Assembly (NCBI RefSeq): GCF_900111245.1
Contig: NZ_FOGO01000012.1
Coordinates: 184,015-248,014 of the forward strand
Source: Streptomyces qinglanensis
Lineage (GTDB): Bacteria > Actinomycetota > Actinomycetes > Streptomycetales > Streptomycetaceae
Length of the DNA stretch: 64,000 nucleotides
Direction: 5' to 3'
Below, piece after piece: positions 17,253-25,240 of this stretch. A model generated the notes under the pieces. The model saw only the letters and a program-made list of their open reading frames with translations. It did no database searches and was not told the DNA's origin. The position numbers were made by a program, and so were the translations under genes. Position 1 is the first letter of the stretch, and the number at the start of each line of letters is the position of its first letter.

Positions 17253-18596
17253 CCGGCGCACCTGCCCGGCCCCCTCCCCCTGCGGCAGCAGCTCGTACGG
17301 CGGCAGCAGCTCGTACGGCGGCAGCAGCCGCGCCGCCTCCTGGTGCAGAACACGCAACTGGAGGCGCGCGAAATGGGCACCCATGCACACGTGCGGCCCC
17401 GCGCCGAACGCCACGTGCGGATTGTGCGCTCGGGCCAGATCCAGTGTGTGCGGCGCTTCGAAGACCCGCTCGTCATAGTTGGCGGACGCGTGGAAGACCA
17501 CCACCTTCTCCCCCGCACCGACACGCTGCCCCGACAGTTCGAGATCCCGGGCCGCGGTGCGCCGGAAACTGAGCACCGGGGTGTGCCAGCGCAGCAGTTC
17601 CTCCACCGCAACGGCCTGCGCCTGCAACTGTCCGGCCCGCACCAGTTCCCGCAGGGTGCGCTGGGCGTGCGGATGCTGCGCCAGCGCGAGCAGCCCGCCG
17701 GGGGCCGCACTGCGCACCGTGTCGTTGCCCGCGACCGTCAGCAGGAAGAAGAACATCTCCAGTTCGGCACCCGACAACTCGTGTGCGAGCGCTGTCATGA
17801 CATCGTCCGCCGGGTGCGCCCGCTTGTGGGACGCCAGCCGGCGCGCGTAGTCGAACATCTCCTGAAGCATGGCGGGCGACCGCGGATCGGCCGGACGGCC
17901 GTCCGGGCCGAGCACGGTGCGGGCCTGATCCGGATCCTGGTAGCCGATGATCCGCTCGGTCCACTCCAGCAGCAGCCCCCGGTCCCCGGCGGGCACTCCC
18001 AGCAGATCCGCGAGGTTCAGCAGCGCGAAGTCGTCGGTGACGGCAGCCACCAGATCACAGCTCCCCCGCTCCCGCAGCGGCCGCAGCGCCCCCGTCAGCA
18101 ACCTGCGGGCCCGCTGCCGCACCTGGGCCTCGAACCGCTCCACTCGGCGCCGGGTGAAGGCACGGCTGACCAGGGTGCGCAGCCGGTTGTGGGCCGGCGG
18201 ATCCTGGTTGAGCATCATCCGGCGGATGAACGGCAGATCCTCCGGCGCCGGATCGCGGATCTGGGTGGCGCCCTCGTACGAGGAGAAGTCGCCGGGCGAG
18301 CGGAGCACCCGCAGGACGTCCGCGTGCCGGGTCACCGCCCAGAACCCCGGCCCCGCGGGCCAGCCCAGCACCTCGTACTCCTCCTGCCAGGCCACGGGCT
18401 CGCCGTCCCGCAGCGCACGGAACGCCTCGTGCGGCAGTCCGCGCGCGTAGCGGCGCGGATCGAACACGTCCCGGTCGGGAACCGGTGCGCCGGGGTCCGG
18501 GGCATCTTCCGGGTCAGGGACCAGGGCGGGTTCCGGTTCGGCGGAGTCCGGTGCGCCGGGGTCCGGTACGGCGGGGTCCGGTACGGCGCCGCTCAC
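17193..18596 (-). CDS. Cytochrome P450
   Basis: A 467-residue soluble bacterial P450. The I-helix oxygen-binding motif is AGNDT, the K-helix E-x-x-R is EELLR, and the haem ligand loop is FGAGPHVCMG with the axial cysteine. The N-terminal about 40 residues are an unusual Pro-Asp-Pro-rich leader, and near the C-terminus PPYELL is exactly duplicated by an 18-bp DNA repeat. GTG 18596 overlaps the stop of the upstream hydrolase (GTGA), so the two form an operon. No ferredoxin gene is adjacent, so electrons must come from elsewhere. It overlaps the convergent MerR gene by 60 bases. Confidence 0.9.
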   Translation of the reverse strand: MSGAVPDPAVPDPGAPDSAEPEPALVPDPEDAPDPGAPVPDRDVFDPRRYARGLPHEAFRALRDGEPVAWQEEYEVLGWPAGPGFWAVTRHADVLRVLRSPGDFSSYEGATQIRDPAPEDLPFIRRMMLNQDPPAHNRLRTLVSRAFTRRRVERFEAQVRQRARRLLTGALRPLRERGSCDLVAAVTDDFALLNLADLLGVPAGDRGLLLEWTERIIGYQDPDQARTVLGPDGRPADPRSPAMLQEMFDYARRLASHKRAHPADDVMTALAHELSGAELEMFFFLLTVAGNDTVRSAAPGGLLALAQHPHAQRTLRELVRAGQLQAQAVAVEELLRWHTPVLSFRRTAARDLELSGQRVGAGEKVVVFHASANYDERVFEAPHTLDLARAHNPHVAFGAGPHVCMGAHFARLQLRVLHQEAARLLPPYELLPPYELLPQGEGAGQVRRLVSNFIHGIKALPVRLSGA

Positions 18597-19504
18597 ACGC
18601 CCTCCCGCCCGCGCGGAGCGCGGTCCTCACCCGGACCGCCGCCCCGGCCGCCGTCTGGCCCCTCGCCGGGCTGTCCGTCCGCGCGCAGGAAGTCCTCCAC
18701 GGCCCGGACGGTCTCCAGCGGGGTCTCGTCGAGCGGATAGTGACCGGCGGCGGGCAACTCCACCAGTTCGGCGGCCGTGTACCAGCGCAGCCACGTGGTG
18801 CGGACCACCTCGGCCGACAGCACCGGGTCGCCGTCCCCGACCACCAGCCGCACCGGGACCCGGCAGCCCCGCACCTCCCCGTGGAAGTCCTCCAGGGCCC
18901 AGGAGTCCAGCCAGCGGCGGAACGCGGCCGGATCGCTGCACGAGACCGAGCGCTCGACCACCAGGTCCAGCCAGGCGTCCGGGCGGCGGTTGCCCGTGGT
19001 GTAGTCGATGATCGCCCTGCGGTTGGCCGGGCGCCGCGCGGCCTCCGCGAACAGCTCCCACTGCTCCCCCCGCAGCGGCACCCCGCTCGCGGGCACCGGC
19101 GCGATCCCCACCATCCGCCGCACCCGCTCGGGCGCCGCCAGCACGACGCGCTGCATCACGGCCGCACCCATGGAGTGCCCGACGAGGGAGAACCGCTCCC
19201 AGCCGAGCGCGTCCGCCAGGGCCAGCACGTCCCGAGCGGCCTCAACCGCCGTACAGGCACCCGGAATGTCCCGCGCCTCGCCGTAGCCGCGCAGATCCGG
19301 AACGGCGTAGCTGAACGTGGCGCGGTCGAGCACGTCGAACACCGGTGCATAGGCGCGCCGGTCCGCGAACCAGCCGTGCACGGCGATCACATGGTGCGCA
19401 CCGTCGCCGATCCGGGTGGCGGGCAACGGGACGGCAGCGGCAGCCGCTCCCGTCCCGTCCGTTCCCGTCCCGTCCTCGGCTCCGCACTCCGCGGCAGCGT
19501 CCAT
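18593..19504 (-). CDS. Alpha/beta hydrolase
   Basis: A 303-residue alpha/beta-hydrolase with HGWF near residue 43, nucleophile elbow VGHSMGA (Ser111), Asp in GDGDPVLS and His in AAGHYPLDE. The N-terminal 25 residues and the last 25 (Gly/Asp/Arg-rich) are low complexity. ATG 19504 has GGGGAGG upstream. It is the first gene of a two-gene operon with the P450 and may act on the same compound. Reaction unknown. Confidence 0.85.
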   Translation of the reverse strand: MDAAAECGAEDGTGTDGTGAAAAAVPLPATRIGDGAHHVIAVHGWFADRRAYAPVFDVLDRATFSYAVPDLRGYGEARDIPGACTAVEAARDVLALADALGWERFSLVGHSMGAAVMQRVVLAAPERVRRMVGIAPVPASGVPLRGEQWELFAEAARRPANRRAIIDYTTGNRRPDAWLDLVVERSVSCSDPAAFRRWLDSWALEDFHGEVRGCRVPVRLVVGDGDPVLSAEVVRTTWLRWYTAAELVELPAAGHYPLDETPLETVRAVEDFLRADGQPGEGPDGGRGGGPGEDRAPRGREGV

Positions 19505-19677
19505 GGCGGCCTCCCCTGGGGACGGCAGGGCCCTCGCCCCACCGGCTCCACGGTGGCCCGGTCCGCACCTGCCGCACAAGACCACGGCACCGCCGTCGGA
19601 CCGGCCCCGCGACGGTGTCCCGCACGCCCGCGGACGGCCGGGCAGAGGCGTGCAGCACGGTGCGGAAGCGCCCGGGC

Positions 19678-20481
19678 TCAGGCCCCGTAGTCGACGGTCA
19701 CCGGCGCATGGTCGCTCCACCGCTCGGCGTGCGTGGCGGCACGCTCCACGTACGCCTTCACCGCCCGCTCGGCCAGACCCGGCGTGGACATGTGGTAATC
19801 GATCCGCCATCCCGTGTCGTTGTCGAAGGCGCGCCCCCGGTACGACCACCACGAGTACGGGCCCGCGACGTCCGGATGCAGCGCGCGGACGACATCCGTG
19901 CAACCGCCGTCCTCCGGGTCGAGGACGCGGGAGAGCCAGGCGCGCTCCTCGGGCAGGAACCCGGAGCTCTTCTTGTTGCCGCGCCAGTTCTTCAGGTCGG
20001 CCTCCTGGTGGGCGATGTTCCAGTCGCCGCAGACCAGCACCTCCCGTCCGGCGGCCGCCGCCCGCTCCCGCAGATCGCGCAGGTAGGGCAGGAACGCCGC
20101 CATGAAGCGCTCCTTCTCGTCCTGCCGCTCGGTGCCGACCTCCCCCGAGGGCAGATACAGGCTCGCGACGGTCAGGCCGGGCAGGTCCGCCTCCAGGTAC
20201 CGGCCGGACTCCTCGAACTCGGCTGTGCCGAAGCCGACCCGCACGCTGTCGGGCTCCCGGCGGGTGAGCAGCGCCACACCGGCCCTGCCCTTCGCGGAGG
20301 ACGGCGCCCAGAAGGCGTGCCACCCCTCCGGGTACCGCACCGCATCGGGCAGTTGCTCGGGCTCCGCGCGGACCTCCTGGAGGCAGATCACGTCCGCGTC
20401 GGTGGCCGCCAGCCACTCCGTGTACCCCTTCTTCGCCGCGGCCCGCAATCCGTTCACGTTGACCGTGCTCACCTTGTGCAC
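19678..20481 (-). CDS. xthA: Exonuclease III (XthA)
   Basis: A 267-residue exodeoxyribonuclease III / AP endonuclease of base-excision repair. Family motifs in order: VNVNGLRAA at the N-terminus, LQEVRAEPEQ (metal-binding Glu), LYLPSGE, CGDWNIAH (catalytic Asp-x-Asn) and the terminal WSDHAPV (catalytic His). GTG 20481 is chosen because GAGGAG lies six bases upstream. Transcribed alone. Some family members in this group process 3' ends with divalent metal. Confidence 0.93.
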   Translation of the reverse strand: MHKVSTVNVNGLRAAAKKGYTEWLAATDADVICLQEVRAEPEQLPDAVRYPEGWHAFWAPSSAKGRAGVALLTRREPDSVRVGFGTAEFEESGRYLEADLPGLTVASLYLPSGEVGTERQDEKERFMAAFLPYLRDLRERAAAAGREVLVCGDWNIAHQEADLKNWRGNKKSSGFLPEERAWLSRVLDPEDGGCTDVVRALHPDVAGPYSWWSYRGRAFDNDTGWRIDYHMSTPGLAERAVKAYVERAATHAERWSDHAPVTVDYGA

Positions 20482-20568
20482 AACTTGCTCCTCATCGGTA
20501 CGCGCATCCTTCGCACCATATGCCGGAGCGGCCATCGACCGGCCGCCCCCTCGCACGTCCGTCCGCTC

Positions 20569-20574
20569 TACGAT
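20569..20574 (+). promoter_or_regulatory. -10 box for leaderless transcript
   Basis: TACGAT ends six bases before the ATG at 20581, with no ribosome-binding site between them. This is the usual layout of a leaderless Streptomyces gene. Confidence 0.5.
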
Positions 20575-20580
20575 GCCCGC

Positions 20581-21093
20581 ATGCAGATCGTTCCCGTCGG
20601 TTACGACCACCCGGACGCCCGGAAGCTCAGCGACCTCGTGCTCCAGGAGTACGCGCTGCGCTACGGGGACCCGGAAGGCGACGCGACGCCGCTGGACCCG
20701 TCGATGTTCCAGCCGCCGCGCGGTCTGTACCTGCTGGCCTACGACGCGCAGCAGCGGCCGGTCGCCACCGGCGCCTGGCGCGCGCGGGACGCCGCTCACG
20801 GGCCGGACGAGGAGGACGAGAACTACGCGGACGGCGACGCCGAGCTCAAGCGGATGTTCGTCGTGCCCGAGGCGCGCGGCCAGGGCCTCGCGCGCCGGAT
20901 CCTGGCGCTGCTGGAGGACGACGCGCGGGAGGCGGGCCGCACCCGTGTGGTGCTGGAGACCGGACTGCAGCAGCCGGAAGCCATCGCGCTGTACACGTCA
21001 TCCGGATACGTACCGGCCCCCTCGAAGTTCGGCCACTACCGGTTCCACAGGGAGAGCCGCTGCTTCGTCAAACCGCTGCGCGGAACCGACTGA
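20581..21093 (+). CDS. GNAT family N-acetyltransferase
   Basis: A 170-residue acetyl-CoA-dependent transferase. The acetyl-CoA pyrophosphate loop is in RMFVVPEARGQGLARRIL (Q/R-x-x-G-x-A near residues 95-112), and LYTSSGYVP near the end is the GNAT motif B. The substrate is not predictable. ATG 20581 is in line with the family start and has no Shine-Dalgarno sequence, but a TACGAT box lies at the leaderless distance. It is divergent from xthA. Confidence 0.88.
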   Translation: MQIVPVGYDHPDARKLSDLVLQEYALRYGDPEGDATPLDPSMFQPPRGLYLLAYDAQQRPVATGAWRARDAAHGPDEEDENYADGDAELKRMFVVPEARGQGLARRILALLEDDAREAGRTRVVLETGLQQPEAIALYTSSGYVPAPSKFGHYRFHRESRCFVKPLRGTD

Positions 21094-21129
21094 CCGCACC
21101 GCGGTCAGCGGGGTCGTCCGACAACCCGG

Positions 21130-21912
21130 TCAACAGACGGGCGCGGTTCCGTCCCCGGTCACATCCCCGAATCCCGCCCCGAACCCCGTCACGTCTCCGG
21201 ACACGCCTCTGGCGAAGTCGGCGGCCTGCGCGATGCCGATCTCCTCGACCGAGACGACCCGCACCCCGGGCCCCACGGCGTCGGCCCCGCCACCGGCCAG
21301 GTGCGCGGTCAGCGCCCGGCCGGGCGGCAGCTCGATCCACCGGTCGGCGCCGGTCTCCCGCAGGGCGGCTGTGACGGCCTCGTGCCGGACCGGCAGTGCG
21401 ACGGAGCGGGCCAGGTCGTCGAAGACACCGTTGGGGTCACCGTGCAGGCACACACCGCTGGTGCCGGCCACGTAGGGCAGCGTGTGCGCCCGGCGCGGCA
21501 CCGTGGCCAGGTGCTGGGCCATCCGGATCCCCAGATCGTGCGGGGGCTCCTCCGCCCGCTCCAGGAGTCCGGCACGCAGCCGCACCGCCCGCAGCGCCTC
21601 GGGGAAGGTGAGCAGTCCCGCGACGACGGCCGCCGCGTACCCGCCGAGCCCGTGGCCGGCCACGGCGGCCGGGAGGACCTCCTCGTCCTCGACCAGCGCC
21701 CTGGCGCCGGCCACCCCGGCGACCAGCAGACTCACGTGCCGCGCCACCTCGGACCCGGCCAGCGCCTCGGCGGTGTCCAGCTCCGCGACCCCTCCCGGAT
21801 GCCCCCACTCCGCCTCGGCCAGCACGGTCGCCGAGGCGGCCGTGTCCGGCAGCCGGTGCAGCATGCCGGCCCGCAGCGAGTCGGGGCCGGGGAAGAGGAA
21901 CGCGACGCTCAT
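21130..21912 (-). CDS. FabD/MdcH-like malonyltransferase-fold protein lacking the catalytic serine
   Basis: A 260-residue protein with the acyl-transferase fold of FabD and the malonate decarboxylase epsilon subunit MdcH. It begins VAFLFPGPDSLRAGM, and has the helix LTFPEALRAVRLRAGL after the elbow. The nucleophile motif G-H-S-x-G reads GHGLGG: the serine codon is GGG, so normal acyl transfer seems impossible. The C-terminus holds a small duplicated GDVTGFG/GDVTGDG tail. No malonate decarboxylase or fatty-acid genes are adjacent. ATG 21912 has a G-rich ribosome site. It may be a binding or regulatory remnant. Confidence 0.7.
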   Translation of the reverse strand: MSVAFLFPGPDSLRAGMLHRLPDTAASATVLAEAEWGHPGGVAELDTAEALAGSEVARHVSLLVAGVAGARALVEDEEVLPAAVAGHGLGGYAAAVVAGLLTFPEALRAVRLRAGLLERAEEPPHDLGIRMAQHLATVPRRAHTLPYVAGTSGVCLHGDPNGVFDDLARSVALPVRHEAVTAALRETGADRWIELPPGRALTAHLAGGGADAVGPGVRVVSVEEIGIAQAADFARGVSGDVTGFGAGFGDVTGDGTAPVC

Positions 21913-22113
21913 GGGGCCACCCTCACCCGCGGCACCCCGCCGGTGCCAGTCACAGCACCGTACGGACCGCGCGGCGGAACGCGGCACCGGGCCCGGACGA
22001 GACCGGCCGGGGATCCGGGCCGCGGCGGCCGTCGTCGGGCCGAATCCGCAGGTCGCGCGGGTGTTGCCGGACTGGGGATGCCGGAGCCCGCGAGAGCGCG
22101 GATCGTGGGTCGT

Positions 22114-22728
22114 ATGACGGAATACATCGTGTGCGCCGACTTCACCGACCGGGGAACCGGAGCGGCACAGCACGCGCTGGAGAAGCTGGAGCGCGCGCAC
22201 AGCCAGGGCGCGCTCGACCTGCGGGAGGCCCGGGTGATCAGCCGGGACCCGGACGGGCGCGCCGAGATCGTCGGCGAGGTGGACCACATCAGCGGCGCCG
22301 CGGGGTTCGCCGTCGGCAGCCTCGTCGGTGCGCTGGTGGGTCTGGTGGGCGGGCCGCGGGGTGCCCTGCTCGGCTTCACCACCGGGGGCCTGATCGGCGG
22401 CGGCCACGACGCCCGCCGGGTCGTGGAGACGAACGAGGGGCTGGAGGAGCTCACCGCGGAGATCCCGCCCGCCAGCACGGTGGTGGTCGCCGATGTGAAG
22501 GAGACCTCCACCGGCGCCGTGAAGGAGGCGCTGGGGCCGGGCGTCAGCCACTATCTCGCGGCCGCGGTGCGGCAGGAGGTCGAGGACATCCTCTCGAAGC
22601 CCCAGTCGTGCCCCAACGCCTCTGACGCGCCCACCGGCTCCGCGACCACAGGCCACGCCACGGGACGCTTCGGCGAGGGCGAGAAGGAGCGGGCGAGCGG
22701 CCGCCAGACGCACTGGTGGCGGCGCTAG
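22114..22728 (+). CDS. DUF1269-type glycine-zipper protein
   Basis: A 204-residue protein with a central glycine-zipper hydrophobic stretch (residues about 65-95, GFAVGSLVGALVGLVGG). Beta/alpha segments on each side resemble the DUF1269 family of unknown function, often linked with the membrane. The C-terminal 40 residues are polar and probably disordered. No clear Shine-Dalgarno precedes ATG 22114. No partner gene is evident. Confidence 0.7.
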   Translation: MTEYIVCADFTDRGTGAAQHALEKLERAHSQGALDLREARVISRDPDGRAEIVGEVDHISGAAGFAVGSLVGALVGLVGGPRGALLGFTTGGLIGGGHDARRVVETNEGLEELTAEIPPASTVVVADVKETSTGAVKEALGPGVSHYLAAAVRQEVEDILSKPQSCPNASDAPTGSATTGHATGRFGEGEKERASGRQTHWWRR

Positions 22729-23023
22729 CGGAGGCCGACAGGACGACGGGCGGAGCCGGGCGAGCACGGACGGCGGGAGAACACAGGCGACGACGGCGGG
22801 AGAGGGGTGCGACGGGGGGGGTGCGGATGACGCCCGGGGCGCCGTCGGCGCGGAAGGGAAGCCGGACCCGTTGCCGGCAACTGGTACCGGTTGCCGGTCG
22901 ATGCCACCGGCCCGCCGTGCGCGCAGTGTCCCCGGACGCGCCCTTGGTGCACGCTGTCCGGCGCCCGGAGCGTGCGCCTGGGAGCGCCCTGAACGCCAAT
23001 GGCCGGACCACTCGGGGACATTG

Positions 23024-23052
23024 TTTACATGCCCCTGCCATGCCACTACGTT
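23024..23052 (+). promoter_or_regulatory. Promoter of the secreted M15-like gene
   Basis: TTTACA (23024-23029) and TACGTT (23047-23052) are separated by exactly 17 bases. The inferred start is about 70 bases before the downstream ATG. The rest of 22729-23023 shows no gene; it contains a small TTGCCGGCAA palindrome near 22870. Confidence 0.5.
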
Positions 23053-23127
23053 GACGCCCGACCACCGCCCCCGACGCTCCGCGAGTCGTGCACCCCCCAC
23101 CCCGTCCCCTCGGGAAGGCAGGCACCC

Positions 23128-23673
23128 ATGAGACCCACTCGCCACGCTCTGACCGGACTCCTCGGCGCCGCCGCGGCTGCCGCGCTGGCGCTCACCGCGC
23201 CGGTGAACGCGCAGGCGGCCCAGGCATCCCCGGCGGCCTCCCAGAGCCCGGCGCAGGCCGCCGGGAGCCCGCAGCTCCTCGCGAAGCTGACGCACTCCCA
23301 GGCCACGTCCCTCTTCCGGTCCGCCGGGATCACCTGGACGTCCAGCGGCGGCTGTTCGGACCGGAACAACCCCACCTGCACCTCCTTCCAGGGCCTCCGG
23401 TCGCAGACCGCGAACGGCGCCGTCACTCTCAAGAGGGCGTCAGGCTGTGCCGTCCGGCTGACCGGCGGCACGGAGACCGGGCACGCCTCCGGCACCTACA
23501 GCCACTGGAACGGCTACAAGCTCGACATGTCCCTCTCGAGCTGCCTGGACAGTTACATCACCGGCGCGTTCACCTCCATCGGCGGCTCCAAGTGGAAGTC
23601 GGCCTCGGGCAACATCTACTACCGCGAGGGCAACCACTGGGACGTCACCTACTACAACTGCGGCGGCTGCTGA
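23128..23673 (+). CDS. Secreted protein with M15/hedgehog-type zinc peptidase fold
   Basis: A 181-residue exported protein. Residues 1-30 form a Sec signal peptide (RPTRH, a long Ala/Leu core, then AQAAQA). The mature part has paired cysteines and the pattern GGTETGHASGTYSHWNGYKLDM followed by GNHWDVTY. The two His with Asp and the late HWD resemble the zinc site of M15 D-Ala-D-Ala peptidases and hedgehog domains, including some phage endolysins. A role in peptidoglycan trimming is therefore possible but not certain. GGGAAGG precedes ATG 23128. Its 3' end overlaps the convergent hydrolase by 22 bases. Confidence 0.65.
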   Translation: MRPTRHALTGLLGAAAAAALALTAPVNAQAAQASPAASQSPAQAAGSPQLLAKLTHSQATSLFRSAGITWTSSGGCSDRNNPTCTSFQGLRSQTANGAVTLKRASGCAVRLTGGTETGHASGTYSHWNGYKLDMSLSSCLDSYITGAFTSIGGSKWKSASGNIYYREGNHWDVTYYNCGGC

Positions 23674-24497
23674 GCGGCCTGCCCCGCGCCCTCCGGCAGC
23701 CCGGCGAGGAACTCCCGCACGTGCCCCAGCCACACCTTGCGGTCCTGCTCGCCCAGGACGTGGGCGCCGCCCGGAATCTCCACCAGGGCGGCGTCCGGGA
23801 GGGCGGCGGCGAGCCGACGGGAGCTGTCGGGGAGGACGAGGCGGTCACCTGTGGGCACCGCCACCAGAGCGGGCACCCGGATGCCCGCGAGGTCGCCGCG
23901 CACGTCGACCCTGCGCACCAGGTCGAAGTGGTCCACCGTGCCCGGCGGCAACCCCTCCCGGGTCGCCGCGACGGCCTCCTCCAGTGCCTCGGCGGTGAGT
24001 TCACTGATGTCGCCGTCCAACAGCGCGGACTGGGTGGCGATGCGCGCCACCGCGTCCCACTCCCCGGCTCGCCCCAGGCGGGTGACGAGGCCGGAGGCGA
24101 ACTCCAGGAGCGGGTCGGCCACCGCGAAACCGGCGGTCAGCACGAGCCCGGTCACCCGCTCCGGGTACCGTGCCGCGGTCCGCAGGGCGACCACCGTCCC
24201 GAGGGACTCCCCCAGCACCGTGAAGCGCTCGTGCCCTCGCGAGACCGCGGCGTCCACGACGGCGTCCACCAGCGTGTCCAGTGCGAGCGGCCCCGCTGCC
24301 CGGGGCGAGCCGCCGGCACCCGGGTAGTGCGGTCCGATCAGCGTGTGGTCGGACGCCAGATCCTCCAGCACGTGTCCGAAGTTGGCCTCGATTCCTCCGC
24401 CCGCGCCATGTGCGAGCAGCAGCGCGGGACCACTGCCGCGCACGTGTACGTCCAGGGACGGGATCGCGGCCGCAGCCGCGGTGTGCTTCTCGGTCAT
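23652..24497 (-). CDS. Alpha/beta hydrolase controlled by divergent MerR
   Basis: A 281-residue alpha/beta-hydrolase. The oxyanion loop is AHGAGGG, the nucleophile elbow is LGESLG (serine in G-E-S-L-G), the Asp lies in VPTGDRLV and the His in PGGAHVLGE. ATG 24497 has no ribosome site, but a -10 box ends nine bases upstream, so the message is leaderless or nearly so. The promoter has the 19-base spacer and dyad typical of MerR activation, and the merR gene lies divergently next to it. Substrate unknown; detoxification of an activating compound is plausible. Confidence 0.85.
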   Translation of the reverse strand: MTEKHTAAAAAIPSLDVHVRGSGPALLLAHGAGGGIEANFGHVLEDLASDHTLIGPHYPGAGGSPRAAGPLALDTLVDAVVDAAVSRGHERFTVLGESLGTVVALRTAARYPERVTGLVLTAGFAVADPLLEFASGLVTRLGRAGEWDAVARIATQSALLDGDISELTAEALEEAVAATREGLPPGTVDHFDLVRRVDVRGDLAGIRVPALVAVPTGDRLVLPDSSRRLAAALPDAALVEIPGGAHVLGEQDRKVWLGHVREFLAGLPEGAGQAAQQPPQL

Positions 24498-24505
24498 GTT
24501 CCAGA

Positions 24506-24536
24506 AGCTAAACTCCGACATCAGTGTCAGAGTCAA
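24506..24536 (-). promoter_or_regulatory. MerR-type promoter-operator
   Basis: On the minus strand TTGACT (24536-24531) and TTAGCT (24511-24506) are separated by 19 bases, the over-long spacing that MerR proteins correct by DNA distortion. An interrupted dyad, ACTCCGACA / TGTCAGAGT (24512-24520 and 24525-24533, 8 of 9 matched), fills the spacer. Confidence 0.75.
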
Positions 24537-24587
24537 GCCGCATCCGGAGCGGGATGCTTCCGGCGGCTCCGAGGAGGCGAACAAGCC

Positions 24588-25001
24588 GTGCGGATGAAGG
24601 AGATGGTGCGCCGTACCGGCGTCCACGAACGGCTGCTGCGCTACTACGAGAAGCAGGGCCTGCTGAGCCCGCAGCGGCTGCCCAGCGGCTACCGCGAGTA
24701 CAGCGAGACGGATGTCGACACGGTGCGCCGGGTGCGCTGCCTGCTGACAGCGGGGCTGTCGACGTCGGCGATCGCGCAGATCCTGCCGTGCCTGCGGGAC
24801 GAGGGCGATCGCCTCGTGCCGACCTGCCCCGACCTGGTGGGGCAGTTGCTCGCCCAGCGAGACCGGATGACCACGGAGATCGAGGCCCTGCACACCTCAC
24901 GCGGCCTGCTCGACAACGTCCTGGACGCCACCCCCGACCACCTCAAGCAGGCCGCGGCAGCGAACGCACCCGGAGGGCCGGGAGCACCGCGGGCCGCGTA
25001 G
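24588..25001 (+). CDS. MerR family transcriptional regulator
   Basis: A 137-residue regulator of typical MerR length. The winged-helix is at residues 1-70 (MVRRTGVHERLLRYYEKQGLL, GYREYSETDV) and is followed by a dimerisation helix with LLAQRDRMTTEIEAL. Cysteines at LPCLRDEG and VPTCPDLV are present, but a metal site is not obvious. GTG 24588 is preferred over ATG 24594 because GAGGAGG is ten bases upstream of the GTG. It is divergent from the hydrolase whose promoter carries a MerR dyad, and probably autoregulates. Confidence 0.88.
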   Translation: MRMKEMVRRTGVHERLLRYYEKQGLLSPQRLPSGYREYSETDVDTVRRVRCLLTAGLSTSAIAQILPCLRDEGDRLVPTCPDLVGQLLAQRDRMTTEIEALHTSRGLLDNVLDATPDHLKQAAAANAPGGPGAPRAA

Positions 25002-25040
25002 CGGAGCCGGCCTCGCCGTACCGCGCCGCGAACGAACGGG

Positions 25041-25240
25041 GACACGGCGGACCGGGACACGACACGGCGGACCGATGCCACGACGGTACCGGCGGGACAC
25101 GGCGGACCGAGGCGCGGTGACCGACCGTTCGACGTACCGGGGCGGAACAGTGCGGGTCCACGGTCACCCGAAGGCGGTCACCCGACCGGTCACCGGACGC
25201 CGACCGCCCCGACGGCGGTCACCCGGCGGCGGTCACCCGG
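25041..25240. repeat. Two families of short direct repeats between genes
   Basis: The 231-base gap holds three copies of gacacggcggaccg (25041, 25061, 25096) and four or more copies of cggtcacccg (from 25161 to 25240). No gene is visible. It lies between the ends of the MerR gene and the rRNA methyltransferase gene. Confidence 0.75.
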
